Part shown: positions 33,891 to 42,580 of the stretch, piece after piece
Position numbering within the stretch: the first letter of the stretch is position 1
How the letters are laid out: each line of letters opens with the position of its first letter
From: an uncultured Bacteroidia bacterium
GTDB lineage: Bacteria; Bacteroidota; Bacteroidia; J057; CALAJH01
Direction of reading: 5' to 3'
Assembly: GCA_937922655.1 (NCBI GenBank)
Contig: CALAJH010000016.1
Span: forward strand, 1-64,000
DNA length: 64,000 nt
Notes under the pieces: model-generated
The model's database searches: none
Told to the model about the DNA's origin: nothing
What the model saw: the letters and a program-made list of their open reading frames with translations, nothing else
Program-made: the position numbers and the translations under genes

Positions 33891-34626
33891 AAAGCTTTTA
33901 TTTTTATTGTTGGCGCCGGCTTCGGCGTGGGCGCAAGGAGGATTGGGGTATTTTTACATGGGTACGGGTGCGGCCGACTTGGGCAAGTATCAATCGGCGC
34001 TGCAAACAAGCCTCGGCGACGATCTTCAAATCGTGGGACCGGGCATACACTTCGGCGGGCGCGGCATGGGAAGTTTCGGCAATCGCGTGTTTATCGGCGG
34101 CAACGGTTTTAGCGGAACGTTTGCTTCCGGCGAAACCGCCAACGGCGCGGCGGAAGTCAATTTGGCAATGGGATTTTTCAACATCGGGGTCGCCGCCGTT
34201 GCCCGCAACCGCGTTCTCTTCGTCCCTTTTATCGGCATCGGGGCAGGAGGCACGGGGGTGAGCCTCAAAAACGAAAACCCCGCCCGTTCCGTCTATTTCG
34301 ACCAAACCGCCGCCGTCGCTTACGAACGCACCCGAAAATACTCAAACAGCGGCTTTGGGGCCGAAGCGGGCGTAAGTCTGCAATTTATTGTAACGGGCAA
34401 ACGCGAAAATCCCGCCGGCTTGGCGCTCGGCCTTGAAGCCGGCGGACTTTTGCGTGCCCCGGGACGGTGGAGGGACTCCGACGGCAACGTCATTCGCGGC
34501 CCGGAACGCATGGGTTTTCAAGGCGCATACCTACGCCTGACCATCGGCGGCGGCGGTTTCAGCATTAAAAACAATCGCCGAAAAAAACAAAACTCCGACT
34601 TTTCCTTCCCCCCCTCCGAAAATTAA
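33886..34626 (+). CDS. Glycine-rich exported protein, probably outer-membrane
   Basis: 246 residues with a short signal peptide (MTKLLFLLLAPASAWA-Q). The mature part is rich in glycine with alternating hydrophobic stretches (G-G-L-G-Y-F-Y-M-G; G-G-N-G-F-S-G-T-F; G-I-G-A-G-G-T-G-V). It ends in a strand-like L-R-L-T-I-G-G-G-G-F and a charged tail. This suggests a small beta-barrel or beta-rich surface protein, but no named family is recognised and there is no sorting domain. Its start codon is inside a perfect inverted repeat, hinting at control of its translation or transcription. Confidence 0.7.
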   Translation: MTKLLFLLLAPASAWAQGGLGYFYMGTGAADLGKYQSALQTSLGDDLQIVGPGIHFGGRGMGSFGNRVFIGGNGFSGTFASGETANGAAEVNLAMGFFNIGVAAVARNRVLFVPFIGIGAGGTGVSLKNENPARSVYFDQTAAVAYERTRKYSNSGFGAEAGVSLQFIVTGKRENPAGLALGLEAGGLLRAPGRWRDSDGNVIRGPERMGFQGAYLRLTIGGGGFSIKNNRRKKQNSDFSFPPSEN

Positions 34627-34700
34627 CCGTCGTTAAAAAAACACATTCGGCCCTTGCGCGTTTCCAACCACGGCGGTGCGTAAGGGCCTCAAATTATAAA

Positions 34701-35828
34701 TTAGGCGCGATTAACCATCAGGGGAACGATTTCTTGGGCGACGGCTCCCGCCAACGCCACGCCCATGCCGCCCATACGCACGGCGCAAAAGAGTTTTGGA
34801 CGGATTTCGCCGACGACGGGCCGTTTGTCCGACAAACCGAAAGCCATCGTTCCCGCCCAACGATATTCGATTTCGACGCCGGGCGCGTACGGCAATATCG
34901 TTTCACGGAGCCGGCGTTCGAGTTCGGCGAATATGCGTGGATTGCCTTCAAGCGACAGGGTGCGCTCCTCGTCAAAATCCAAGTTTCTGCCGCCGCCCAA
35001 CAATACGCGTCCGTCCAAGTCCCGAAAGTAATAAAAACCCTCGTCCCAGTGGAAGCTTCCGTGTAAGCGCAGTCCGGCGACGGGCGCGGTTACCAACACC
35101 AATCCTCGCGCGGGAACGACCTCCAATTCGGGCAAAAGTTCGGCGGCGTAAGCGTTGGTGCACACGCACACCGCCCGAAAACGAAAAACATGCTCGCGCA
35201 GATTGCCCGGGCCGAGCACATGAACCGTTACGCCGTCGCCGTCGGATTCGACGGTCTTGACCACGCAACCGGTCAGTATCGCCCCCCCGTTTTCGGTAAC
35301 GCAACGACTCAAAGCTTTGGCCGTTTTTCCCGAATGCAACGTTCCTTCGTGAACGTTTTTGGCCATCGCCCGAACCCCCGCCATGCCCGATTCGGCAATT
35401 TTTTCGTCGGCGGGAAAAAAAACGTCGGCGCCGACGACGGGTCGTAAAAAATCGTTGAGTTCGTCGAGGCGGTCGAGGACGGCAGGGTCGTCAAGGAGTT
35501 CGTAGCCGCCGCAAGGAACGTAACCCGTGGCGGCGTCGGACAAGCGCCGGCGTAAAATCTTCAAACCGCGATAACGCCGTTCAACCAAATCGAGCGTTGC
35601 CGCGTCGCCCATCGTGCGACGGTCGGAAAGAATTTCGGTCGGCGAACCAAAACACGCGAAACCGGCGTTGCGCAGCGTCGCGCCCGTAGCCAACACCCCG
35701 CGCTCCATAACCAACACCGAACGTCCCGCCTCGGCCAACTCCGCCGCCACCGACAAACCGACGATTCCGCCTCCCACCACCCCAAATTCAAACCCCTCCT
35801 CGATTTCCCGTTCCCAATACGTTCGCAT
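34701..35828 (-). CDS. FAD-dependent oxidoreductase (DAO family, glycine oxidase-like)
   Basis: 375 residues. The dinucleotide-binding G-V-V-G-G-G-I-V-G-L-S-V-A-A-E-L near residues 16-31 and the E-R at the end of the second strand bind FAD. C-terminal R-P-V-V-G-E-I-R and G-M-G-V-A-L-A-G belong to the DAO fold. Enzymes of this family oxidise amino or hydroxy acids such as glycine, sarcosine, proline or 2-hydroxyglutarate; the substrate is not evident. It is cytoplasmic or membrane-associated, and single in its unit with a good promoter immediately upstream. Confidence 0.88.
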   Translation of the reverse strand: MRTYWEREIEEGFEFGVVGGGIVGLSVAAELAEAGRSVLVMERGVLATGATLRNAGFACFGSPTEILSDRRTMGDAATLDLVERRYRGLKILRRRLSDAATGYVPCGGYELLDDPAVLDRLDELNDFLRPVVGADVFFPADEKIAESGMAGVRAMAKNVHEGTLHSGKTAKALSRCVTENGGAILTGCVVKTVESDGDGVTVHVLGPGNLREHVFRFRAVCVCTNAYAAELLPELEVVPARGLVLVTAPVAGLRLHGSFHWDEGFYYFRDLDGRVLLGGGRNLDFDEERTLSLEGNPRIFAELERRLRETILPYAPGVEIEYRWAGTMAFGLSDKRPVVGEIRPKLFCAVRMGGMGVALAGAVAQEIVPLMVNRA

Positions 35829-35839
35829 GGCGAAATTTG

Positions 35840-35868
35840 CAAATATAAATTTTTCCGGTTTGATTCAA
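35840..35868 (-). promoter_or_regulatory. Promoter of the FAD oxidoreductase gene
   Basis: Minus strand TTG at 35868-35866, an 18-base spacer, then TATATTTG at 35847-35840. The ATG is 11 bases downstream. Confidence 0.75.
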
Positions 35869-36033
35869 AAATTTGACGGTATGCAACGGCCGCCTCAAAA
35901 GAGTTTGTCCATCGGTATTCAAAAAATCCCGTTAAAAACAACCGTTCCCATGGGAGGTGTCGGGTATAATCGCCGTTGGCTTAGCGACGTTGAAAACGTA
36001 AATTGAATTCAAGTATTGTTTATTGAAATTTAT

Positions 36034-36041
36034 TATCTTTG
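36034..36041 (+). promoter_or_regulatory. -7 promoter element of the T9SS propeller gene
   Basis: TATCTTTG matches TAnnTTTG; the ATG at 36078 is 36 bases downstream. A TTG at 36016-36018 is 15 bases upstream, slightly close. Confidence 0.5.
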
Positions 36042-36077
36042 CGGTAAGAGCATATTGAGCAAACATTATATTCATTT

Positions 36078-38099
36078 ATGAAAAAAATTTTTCGATTTGC
36101 CGTCTTTTTTCTGGTTTTTCCACTGTCGGTCGTAGGTCAGAATGCGCGTCGCATCGTGGCGGCGGGGGAAAAATTGTCGGTTTACAACCCTTTGACCCAA
36201 ACTTATAAAGAGGTCGGGGATTATGGACGGGTGGTGGACATGGCCGTGCGCGACTCGACGGCTTTTTTATTAACGCCCACGTCCTTACGGACGCTCAACT
36301 TGGAAACGGGAGCGACGATGGATTTACGCGAATCGTTGTCGGACGCGCGTCGTTTGGCTCTCGACACCGACGGGGGCGTTTGGGTTACGCATTCGGGCGG
36401 CAAAATCCGCGACTATCACGGCGTTTTCGTTGTTTCGGGCGGCGTTTTCGGCGACGAAACCGACAACGCCACCGTCGGTTTTTTCGACGGGCAGGAATAT
36501 ACCGTCTGGGGCGGTATTGACGAAGAGTCGATACAGGACGCCGTCTTTGAAGCGCCGTATTTGTACGTTACGGCGCAAAACCGGGTCTTAAAATACGACG
36601 TAAACCTTAAAAAGGGGGTGGCCGAGGCGGCCTTGCCCGGGTGCCGACGCTTGGCGATTGCGGGCGATTACCTTTTTTGCGGCAAATGGTTCGGCGCAAC
36701 GGGCGGATACCTGACCGTCCTCGATAAATCCGACCTGAGCATCGTTCACGAATTTGCCGACGTCGACGACGAAACCAACGGTTTGGCGTATGCTTCGGGC
36801 AAAATGTTCGTAACCGTTCCGGGAGGGTGGATGTCCACTATGGGCAAAATACTGGAAATCGATTTGTCTTCGATGGCCGTCTCATGGACCTTGCCGCTGG
36901 GCGAAGAAGGCGCGGGCGTTGGCAATTTTGTGCGTTTTGGAAACGACTTGTGGACTTTGTGCGGTGCGGCGGGCAATTTCCTGCGCCTCAACCCCCTTAC
37001 CCGCGAATACGAACTCATCCCCGTTCAGCTCGAAATCAATTCCTATTCGCCGACTTGGTACGTAAACGACAGCCTCTTGGCCGTTTCGACGGGACCGGGG
37101 ACGGCCTTGTTCAACGTCCGTTCTCGAAATTGGGAAAATACGCAATTTTTGGACTTTTCTCCCGCCGCCTTTTTGTCCTTGCCCGAACATTCGACGATAT
37201 ACGCCACCGTTACCGACTATTTTTCTTACGGAAAAACATACGTATTGGATGCAACGGGCGCGAAAGTGGATTCGTTCTCGGTAGGGATTTCTCCGGAAGC
37301 CCTTGCTTACGACCCTCGTCCCGTTCGCGAATACCTTACCAAATTCAGCGAAAAACTTATGCCTTTGCAATCCACGGCGGCCATACCCGAACCTCCGACG
37401 GGAGTGGCCGTCGCCGGCGGAAAGGTGTATGCGTCGTTTCCGGGCTATATTTGGACGGGAATCGGGACGTTTCGGTGGATTGACGATTCGGGCCGTTTGT
37501 TTACCGACGGGGTGCGCGTTGCGGGTGCGGGTGCGGGAAAATTGGCCGTCTTCGACGGCACAACGCCCATGGTATTCGAATCGGGCGCAGGACTTTCCCA
37601 CGGGCTTTTCATACGCGAAGGTACGCTTTTCGCCGCCGGCCCCGTCGTCGCCAATTACAGCCTCAATACCGGCGAAACCATTGCCGGAAACTGGGCGGAT
37701 TTTGCACCCGTCGCCGGCGCATCGGTCGACCCCAACGGCGATTATTATCTCGTCAAACCCGATGGCGAATGCATACGCTTTTCCAACAACGGCACGGCCT
37801 TGGACGCCTTTGGAGAGGCAATTGAATTGATTGCCGTACAATACGGCGAAGCTTACGACGACACCACCGTCGTTTCGCGGCCCAAGTCGGGGCTTGCCGT
37901 ACAACCTCTCTATCCCAACCCCTGCCGAGACCAAATTATACTTCCGATGGTAACGACGGGCGAAATCTACGACGTTTCGGGCAGAAAAATGGCGACGTTC
38001 GAAGCGACCAGCGTCTTGGACACGTCAAAATTACTTCCCGGAACCTACGCCCTTCGCACCCCGCAGGGACGCTTTGTTTTTCAAAAAGCCGGAGAGTAA
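36078..38099 (+). CDS. T9SS-secreted beta-propeller-like protein
   Basis: 673 residues with a signal peptide (MKKIFRFAVFFLVFPLSVVG-Q). The body has repeated beta-propeller-like units such as V-S-V-Y-N-P-L-T, L-Y-V-T-A-Q-N-R-V-L-K-Y-D and S-I-V-H-E-F-A-D-V-D-D, as in YncE/DUF5074-like surface proteins. The C-terminus is a compact type A sorting domain with L-Y-P-N-P-C-R-D and L-L-P-G-T-Y-A-L-R-T-P-Q. It should be exported across the outer membrane and surface-attached or released. Ligand or partner is unknown. A 21-bp terminator follows. Confidence 0.85.
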   Translation: MKKIFRFAVFFLVFPLSVVGQNARRIVAAGEKLSVYNPLTQTYKEVGDYGRVVDMAVRDSTAFLLTPTSLRTLNLETGATMDLRESLSDARRLALDTDGGVWVTHSGGKIRDYHGVFVVSGGVFGDETDNATVGFFDGQEYTVWGGIDEESIQDAVFEAPYLYVTAQNRVLKYDVNLKKGVAEAALPGCRRLAIAGDYLFCGKWFGATGGYLTVLDKSDLSIVHEFADVDDETNGLAYASGKMFVTVPGGWMSTMGKILEIDLSSMAVSWTLPLGEEGAGVGNFVRFGNDLWTLCGAAGNFLRLNPLTREYELIPVQLEINSYSPTWYVNDSLLAVSTGPGTALFNVRSRNWENTQFLDFSPAAFLSLPEHSTIYATVTDYFSYGKTYVLDATGAKVDSFSVGISPEALAYDPRPVREYLTKFSEKLMPLQSTAAIPEPPTGVAVAGGKVYASFPGYIWTGIGTFRWIDDSGRLFTDGVRVAGAGAGKLAVFDGTTPMVFESGAGLSHGLFIREGTLFAAGPVVANYSLNTGETIAGNWADFAPVAGASVDPNGDYYLVKPDGECIRFSNNGTALDAFGEAIELIAVQYGEAYDDTTVVSRPKSGLAVQPLYPNPCRDQIILPMVTTGEIYDVSGRKMATFEATSVLDTSKLLPGTYALRTPQGRFVFQKAGE

Positions 38100-38114
38100 G
38101 AAGATGAAAATTCG

Positions 38115-38176
38115 GGTGGCGCCAAACCGATAATCACGAAAAATCGACGATTATTTGTTTGGCGTCACCGTTTTTT
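38115..38176 (+). terminator. Terminator built from the CAAACCGATAA repeat
   Basis: Arms 38115-38135 and 38149-38169 pair over ~21 bp with three mismatches and a 13-base loop. A six-T run follows at 38171-38176. The arm sequence recurs around 45340-45443. Confidence 0.85.
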
Positions 38177-38259
38177 CATCATTGCTTGTTTAATCGTTCC
38201 GCAATGCAAAACAATCCCCCAAAACAAAACTAATTGTAAAAAATTTTTGTTTTTAAAAT

Positions 38260-38664
38260 TTAAGTAGTAGAGGGGAGGGGGATAAGTTTTTTGACGACGT
38301 CCGTAAGATGATTTTTATTCCATGGTTTGGACATAAACTCGTTCAGCCCGCCGTTGTCGCGTGCATTTTGCACGGCTCTGGGGTCGGCCTGCCCCGAAAG
38401 CATAATTTTGGCCACGTGGGGGAACCTTTTGTGTACCTCAACCAAGAACTTGTCGCCTCGCGTAACGGGCATAAGCCAGTCGGAGATGACGACGGCAAGG
38501 TTGTATTGGTCGGAGTACTCCTCAATAAGTTCCCACGCTTCTTCGGCTCCTTCCGCTATTTCGACGACCACTTCGTTCCCCAAAGCTTGGGATAGCTGCC
38601 GAAGGAGCGTGTCAAGGATGGCTTTTTCGTCGTCCACACAAAGGATGTAGTAAGGCTTTTTCAT
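38260..38664 (-). CDS. Single-domain response regulator (CheY-like)
   Basis: 134 residues, a receiver domain only. The acidic pair D11-D12 binds magnesium, D62 in I-S-D-W-L-M-P is the phosphorylation site, S90 (M-L-S-G-Q) is the switch residue and K113 (M-S-K-P-W) completes the site. It has no DNA-binding or enzymatic output, so it signals by protein contact or phosphorelay. No histidine kinase is nearby. The ~300-base AT-rich region in front has no TAnnTTTG element that I can place. Confidence 0.94.
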   Translation of the reverse strand: MKKPYYILCVDDEKAILDTLLRQLSQALGNEVVVEIAEGAEEAWELIEEYSDQYNLAVVISDWLMPVTRGDKFLVEVHKRFPHVAKIMLSGQADPRAVQNARDNGGLNEFMSKPWNKNHLTDVVKKLIPLPSTT

Positions 38665-38920
38665 ATTCTTAACTATTTAGGTACTTAAATAATTTATTTC
38701 GGCTTTTCAAGGGAAATTTTAATTTCCACAAGAAATGTCTTTTATGAACTTATACGATCGTTACATGTGTTATGTTTCGTTAAAAGCATATTTTTTAAAT
38801 TCTCTATGCCGTTTAGGATAGGTTAATGAAAAATGAAAAAGTTTTTCTTTGCAAATATAGGAATGAATTTTTGAAAAAAAAAATGTCTCTATGGACTTAA
38901 ATTCGGCAATAATCTCGGTT

Positions 38921-38952
38921 TTTGTTCGTTAGGCCGGTGCGGGGTATTTTTG
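38921..38952 (+). promoter_or_regulatory. Promoter of the nitroreductase gene
   Basis: TTTG at 38921-38924, a spacer of 20 bases, then TATTTTTG at 38945-38952. The ATG at 38964 is 11 bases later. Confidence 0.8.
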
Positions 38953-38963
38953 CAAATTGGAAA

Positions 38964-39554
38964 ATGCTTATGAAGTCGAAACCCGCCGAAACCCGGCATC
39001 CGATACACGAACTGATGCGCGAACGTTGGAGTCCGCGTGCCTTTGGCTTACAACCCGTTTCCGAAGCCGAACTGGTTTCGATTTTGGAGGCCGGACGTTG
39101 GGCGCCGTCCTGTTTCAACGAACAGCCGTGGCGCTTTTTGGTGGGAATACATCCCGACCCCGTTTGGCAAAAGATATTCGATTCGCTGGACGAATTTAAC
39201 CGCCAATGGTGTTCGCGCGTTTCGGCGCTTGTCGTCGTTTGCGCCAAAAAGACCTTTTCCCATAACGGCAAAGAGAATTTTCACGGCGTTTACGATTGCG
39301 GACAAGCGGCCATGAGCATGGTTTTGCAGGCGCATTCGCTCGGGTGGATTAGCCATCAAATGGCCGGTTTTTCGTGGCAAAAAATCAAAGAGGGTTTTGA
39401 ATTAAGCGACGACTTTCATCCGACGACCGTTATAGCCTTGGGCAAGACGGGTTCCGACGATTATTTGCCCGAGGATTTGCGGCAAAGCGAGGAGAAAGTC
39501 CGTGTGCGAAAACCGCTTTCCGAAATTGTTTTGGCGTCTAGGCTTTCATGGTAA
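38964..39554 (+). CDS. Nitroreductase-family flavoprotein
   Basis: 196 residues from ATG 38964 (38970 is also possible). It opens with R-H-P-I-H-E-L-M-R-E-R-W-S-P-R-A-F, the FMN-contacting arginines of the family, then A-G-R-W-A-P-S-C-F-N-E-Q-P-W and a helix with Y-D-C-G-Q-A-A-M-S-M-V-L-Q-A. FMN-dependent reduction of nitro-aromatics, quinones or other electron acceptors is known for the family; the natural substrate here is unclear. It is cytoplasmic and dimeric by family. Its stop lies 17 bases inside the 3' end of the convergent sbcC gene. Confidence 0.9.
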   Translation: MLMKSKPAETRHPIHELMRERWSPRAFGLQPVSEAELVSILEAGRWAPSCFNEQPWRFLVGIHPDPVWQKIFDSLDEFNRQWCSRVSALVVVCAKKTFSHNGKENFHGVYDCGQAAMSMVLQAHSLGWISHQMAGFSWQKIKEGFELSDDFHPTTVIALGKTGSDDYLPEDLRQSEEKVRVRKPLSEIVLASRLSW

Positions 39555-42500
39555 CGATGCTGCCTTTGACGGGGTCGTTTTCTACGTAAAGCGCCGCACC
39601 GATTTCTTCGCGCAGGCGTTCGACGTGCGAAATTAGTCCGACGGTGCAATTTTCGTTTCTTAGGCCGCGCAGCGCTTCAATGACCGTCGAAAGAGAATCG
39701 CCGTCGAGGGTGCCGAAACCTTCGTCCAAAAAGAAAAATTCGCGTCGTCCGCCCGCCGTCATCGTGGTAAGCGCGAGCGCCAAACAGAGCGCCGCCTGAA
39801 ACGTTTGTCCTCCGGAAAGCGTCTTTATCGAGCGAATTTTGCCCGAATGCAAATAGTCCCGAATGAATAGTTCCCCCGACTCTTCTTGATAAATGATTTC
39901 GTAGCGGTTTTGAGTGAAAAGTCGGAAGCGTTCGTTGGCCAAGCGGCAAAGTTCGTGCATGTAATAAGCGGCAACGAATTGAACGAAACCGTTGGCGCGA
40001 AAGAGCGCCTCCAACTTTTTGAGCCTGTCTTCGACGAGGGTGGCGGCTTTTTTTTCTTCTTCGAGCTTTCGCTTGACGATGATTTTTTCTTGGAGGTCGT
40101 TGAGGGTTTGTTGGAGGGCGCCGACTTTTTTTGCGGCGGCGTCGTAGGTTTGGGCGGCGTGGTCGCGGCGTTGTTGGGCGGCGTGCAGGGCGGCGGGGTC
40201 GAAAGGAGGTAGGTTTTCGACGGCCGATTTTGCCGAGAGGTATTTTTCCGCCGCGACGACGGCCGTTTTTTCAAACGCCGCGACTTCGGCCTCGATTTTT
40301 GCGACGTCGGGCTTGTCGGAAAGCAGTCGGCGGATTTCGATTTCGGTTTCGCCGGCTTGGTGCAAAAGGGTTTCGAGTTGCCGTTGGGCGGCTTGATGGG
40401 CGGCTAGGGCGGTTTGATGGGCGCTTTGGGCGGCTTGATGGGCGGCTAGGGCTCCCGCACGGCGCGATTCCGCTTCTTGCACCGCTTTTTGCGCTTTTTC
40501 GTACGCCGCTTCGGCACTTTTGCGTTTACCGTCGATTTCGTCGGCACGGATGGCAAGCGCCTCGGGCGTTTGATTTTTCCATTGTTCAAATTCCGCGTCG
40601 CTCACTTTGGCACGGTTCGCCTCGTACCGGCCCATTGCTTTGGCTTTGTTTGCGTCAAGGTCGGCCAACCTCGCTTTGGCTTTTTCCAACGTCGTGTTTA
40701 AAGTGCGAAGTTCTTGTTCGTAGGTTTCCGATTCGGCTTCGGCTTGTTTGATTTCCGTTTCTATGCGTCGAATTTTTTCTTTTTCTTCTTGAATTTGGGC
40801 GGGGGTGAACGGCGCTTGCGACAGGCTTTGTCGGATTTTTTCGAGCGCTTCGGTCTTTTGCGCCAACGCGGTTTTTTTTTCGTTGTACTCCCGGAGGCCG
40901 GACCCGCGTTCGATTTCGGCCTTGTGAACGCTCATTTGCAATTTTTGGACGGTGTTTTGGGCTTGTCCGAGTTCGTCCAAACGTTTTTTTACGGCTGCGA
41001 TTTCGGGTTCGTGGGAGGGGGCAAGCGGTTGGGGGTGGTGCGTCGAGCCGCACAAAGGACAGGGTTGGTCTTCGTGCAAGAGTTCGCGAAAGGCGCCCAA
41101 GCCGCTCTTTTTTTCCAGAAGGTGTAATTTTTCGCGTTCCGTGGCGACGACGACTTCCAATGCCTCGTTGGGAGGGACGGCGCCGTCGTAGTTGTCGCCG
41201 ACGACACGGCGAATTTCGTCGTCGAGCGTTTTTTGGGATGTTTGCAAGGCTTGCTCGGCGGCGGCGAGTTGTTTTTCCGCGGCCGCAAGGAGGGTTAGCG
41301 CGTCGTTGTGGGCCTGTTCTGCCGCCGACGCCTCCTTGTAATGGCTTTCCCATTCGTAAACGGTTTGTGCGTTGGGCAGCGAGGCTTTAAGGTCTTTAAG
41401 GCGTTGAAGGATTTGGGTACGCCGGGTTTCGACGGATTGGTGTTTTTTTAAGACGTCTTCGACGTACAGCCTGCCTTTTTCAATGGATTCGTCGCATTTT
41501 TGGATTTCGGCCAAGGCGAGAAGGGCGTTGGCGGCGTCGCGGAGGGCGGCGACAAGGCGCAGGTCTTCGTCGCGTCTGCGGTGGTCGGGCAAAAGGGTTT
41601 CGAGCGTGGCGCGGGCTTGTTCGAAGGCGTGGTTTTGCCGTGTGAGTTCGGCGTTGGCGGCGGACAACCGGGATTGGGCGGCGTCGTGTTCTTTTTTGCG
41701 CACGTCGGCGATTTCGACGGGACCTTTGAATGTTTCAACCGCCGTTCGGTAGCGGTTGAGTTCGTATTTTTTCTTTTCGATTTCGGGACGTTGTTTTTCG
41801 ATGCGCTCGCGCTCGGCGGCGGCGGTTTCGAGCCGTAGGTAAAGTTCGCGCACCGCATTCAAAGCTTGCACTTCGTTGTGAGCGGCGTCGAGAACGAGTC
41901 GGGCGGCGGATTGTTCTTGGACGGCGGTTTCAAGTTCGGTTTGGGTTTCGGCGATTTTTTCCTCGCCGACGGCCTCGTATTCGCGCAGACTTCCGTTTAA
42001 CGTACCGAGGTGCGTTTTGTTTTCGACGACCAAGGTTTTAAGGGGTTCGGCAAGGTCGTAACGTTCGAGGGAAAAAAGGTCTTTCATCATTTCGGTGCGG
42101 TCTTTGCCCCCCAAATCGATGAAGTCCCGAAATTTACCTTGTGGAATGACGACGGCGCGAAGAAAATGGTCTTGGTCGAGGCCGATGACGCTTTGGGCGT
42201 CGATGTTTTTGGGGACCCATGCATGGTTTTCCCAAACGTAACGTCCGTATTCGAACGTTCCGAGGGCGGCGGGGTCTTTTTTCTTACGTTTGATTTCCGC
42301 GGAAAAGCGATAGTCTTTGTCTTTGACCCGAAATTCAAAAACGACCTTGAGTTCGTCGGAGTCGAGGTTCATCATGTTTGGGCCGCGTTCTTTTGTGAGG
42401 AGTCGGGGAGAATCCTTATAGAGGGCCAAAAGCATGGCTTCGACAATGGTCGATTTTCCCGAGCCTACGGGACCAAAGATGCCAAAAAGCCCGGCCTTTG

Positions 42501-42576
42501 TCAGCGGTGCAAAATCGATGACCGTTTCTTGGCGATAGGAATAAATTCCTTTAAGGGTCAAACGAACGGGAAGCAT
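39538..42576 (-). CDS. sbcC: SbcC/Rad50-like exonuclease ATPase
   Basis: 1012 residues. Walker A G-P-V-G-S-G-K-S-T (35-43), a long heptad coiled-coil, the zinc hook C-P-L-C-G-S-T-H-H near residue 505, the ABC signature T-L-S-G-G-Q near 920 and Walker B F-F-F-L-D-E-G-F-G-T-L-D near 948. Together with SbcD it forms the SbcCD nuclease that opens DNA hairpins and protein-blocked ends. SbcD is normally encoded next to it; here its upstream neighbour is an ankyrin gene only 4 bases away, so the two are co-transcribed and sbcD must be elsewhere. The 3' end overlaps the nitroreductase gene by 17 bases. Confidence 0.95.
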   Translation of the reverse strand: MLPVRLTLKGIYSYRQETVIDFAPLTKAGLFGIFGPVGSGKSTIVEAMLLALYKDSPRLLTKERGPNMMNLDSDELKVVFEFRVKDKDYRFSAEIKRKKKDPAALGTFEYGRYVWENHAWVPKNIDAQSVIGLDQDHFLRAVVIPQGKFRDFIDLGGKDRTEMMKDLFSLERYDLAEPLKTLVVENKTHLGTLNGSLREYEAVGEEKIAETQTELETAVQEQSAARLVLDAAHNEVQALNAVRELYLRLETAAAERERIEKQRPEIEKKKYELNRYRTAVETFKGPVEIADVRKKEHDAAQSRLSAANAELTRQNHAFEQARATLETLLPDHRRRDEDLRLVAALRDAANALLALAEIQKCDESIEKGRLYVEDVLKKHQSVETRRTQILQRLKDLKASLPNAQTVYEWESHYKEASAAEQAHNDALTLLAAAEKQLAAAEQALQTSQKTLDDEIRRVVGDNYDGAVPPNEALEVVVATEREKLHLLEKKSGLGAFRELLHEDQPCPLCGSTHHPQPLAPSHEPEIAAVKKRLDELGQAQNTVQKLQMSVHKAEIERGSGLREYNEKKTALAQKTEALEKIRQSLSQAPFTPAQIQEEKEKIRRIETEIKQAEAESETYEQELRTLNTTLEKAKARLADLDANKAKAMGRYEANRAKVSDAEFEQWKNQTPEALAIRADEIDGKRKSAEAAYEKAQKAVQEAESRRAGALAAHQAAQSAHQTALAAHQAAQRQLETLLHQAGETEIEIRRLLSDKPDVAKIEAEVAAFEKTAVVAAEKYLSAKSAVENLPPFDPAALHAAQQRRDHAAQTYDAAAKKVGALQQTLNDLQEKIIVKRKLEEEKKAATLVEDRLKKLEALFRANGFVQFVAAYYMHELCRLANERFRLFTQNRYEIIYQEESGELFIRDYLHSGKIRSIKTLSGGQTFQAALCLALALTTMTAGGRREFFFLDEGFGTLDGDSLSTVIEALRGLRNENCTVGLISHVERLREEIGAALYVENDPVKGSIVTMKA

Positions 42577-42580
42577 GGTT

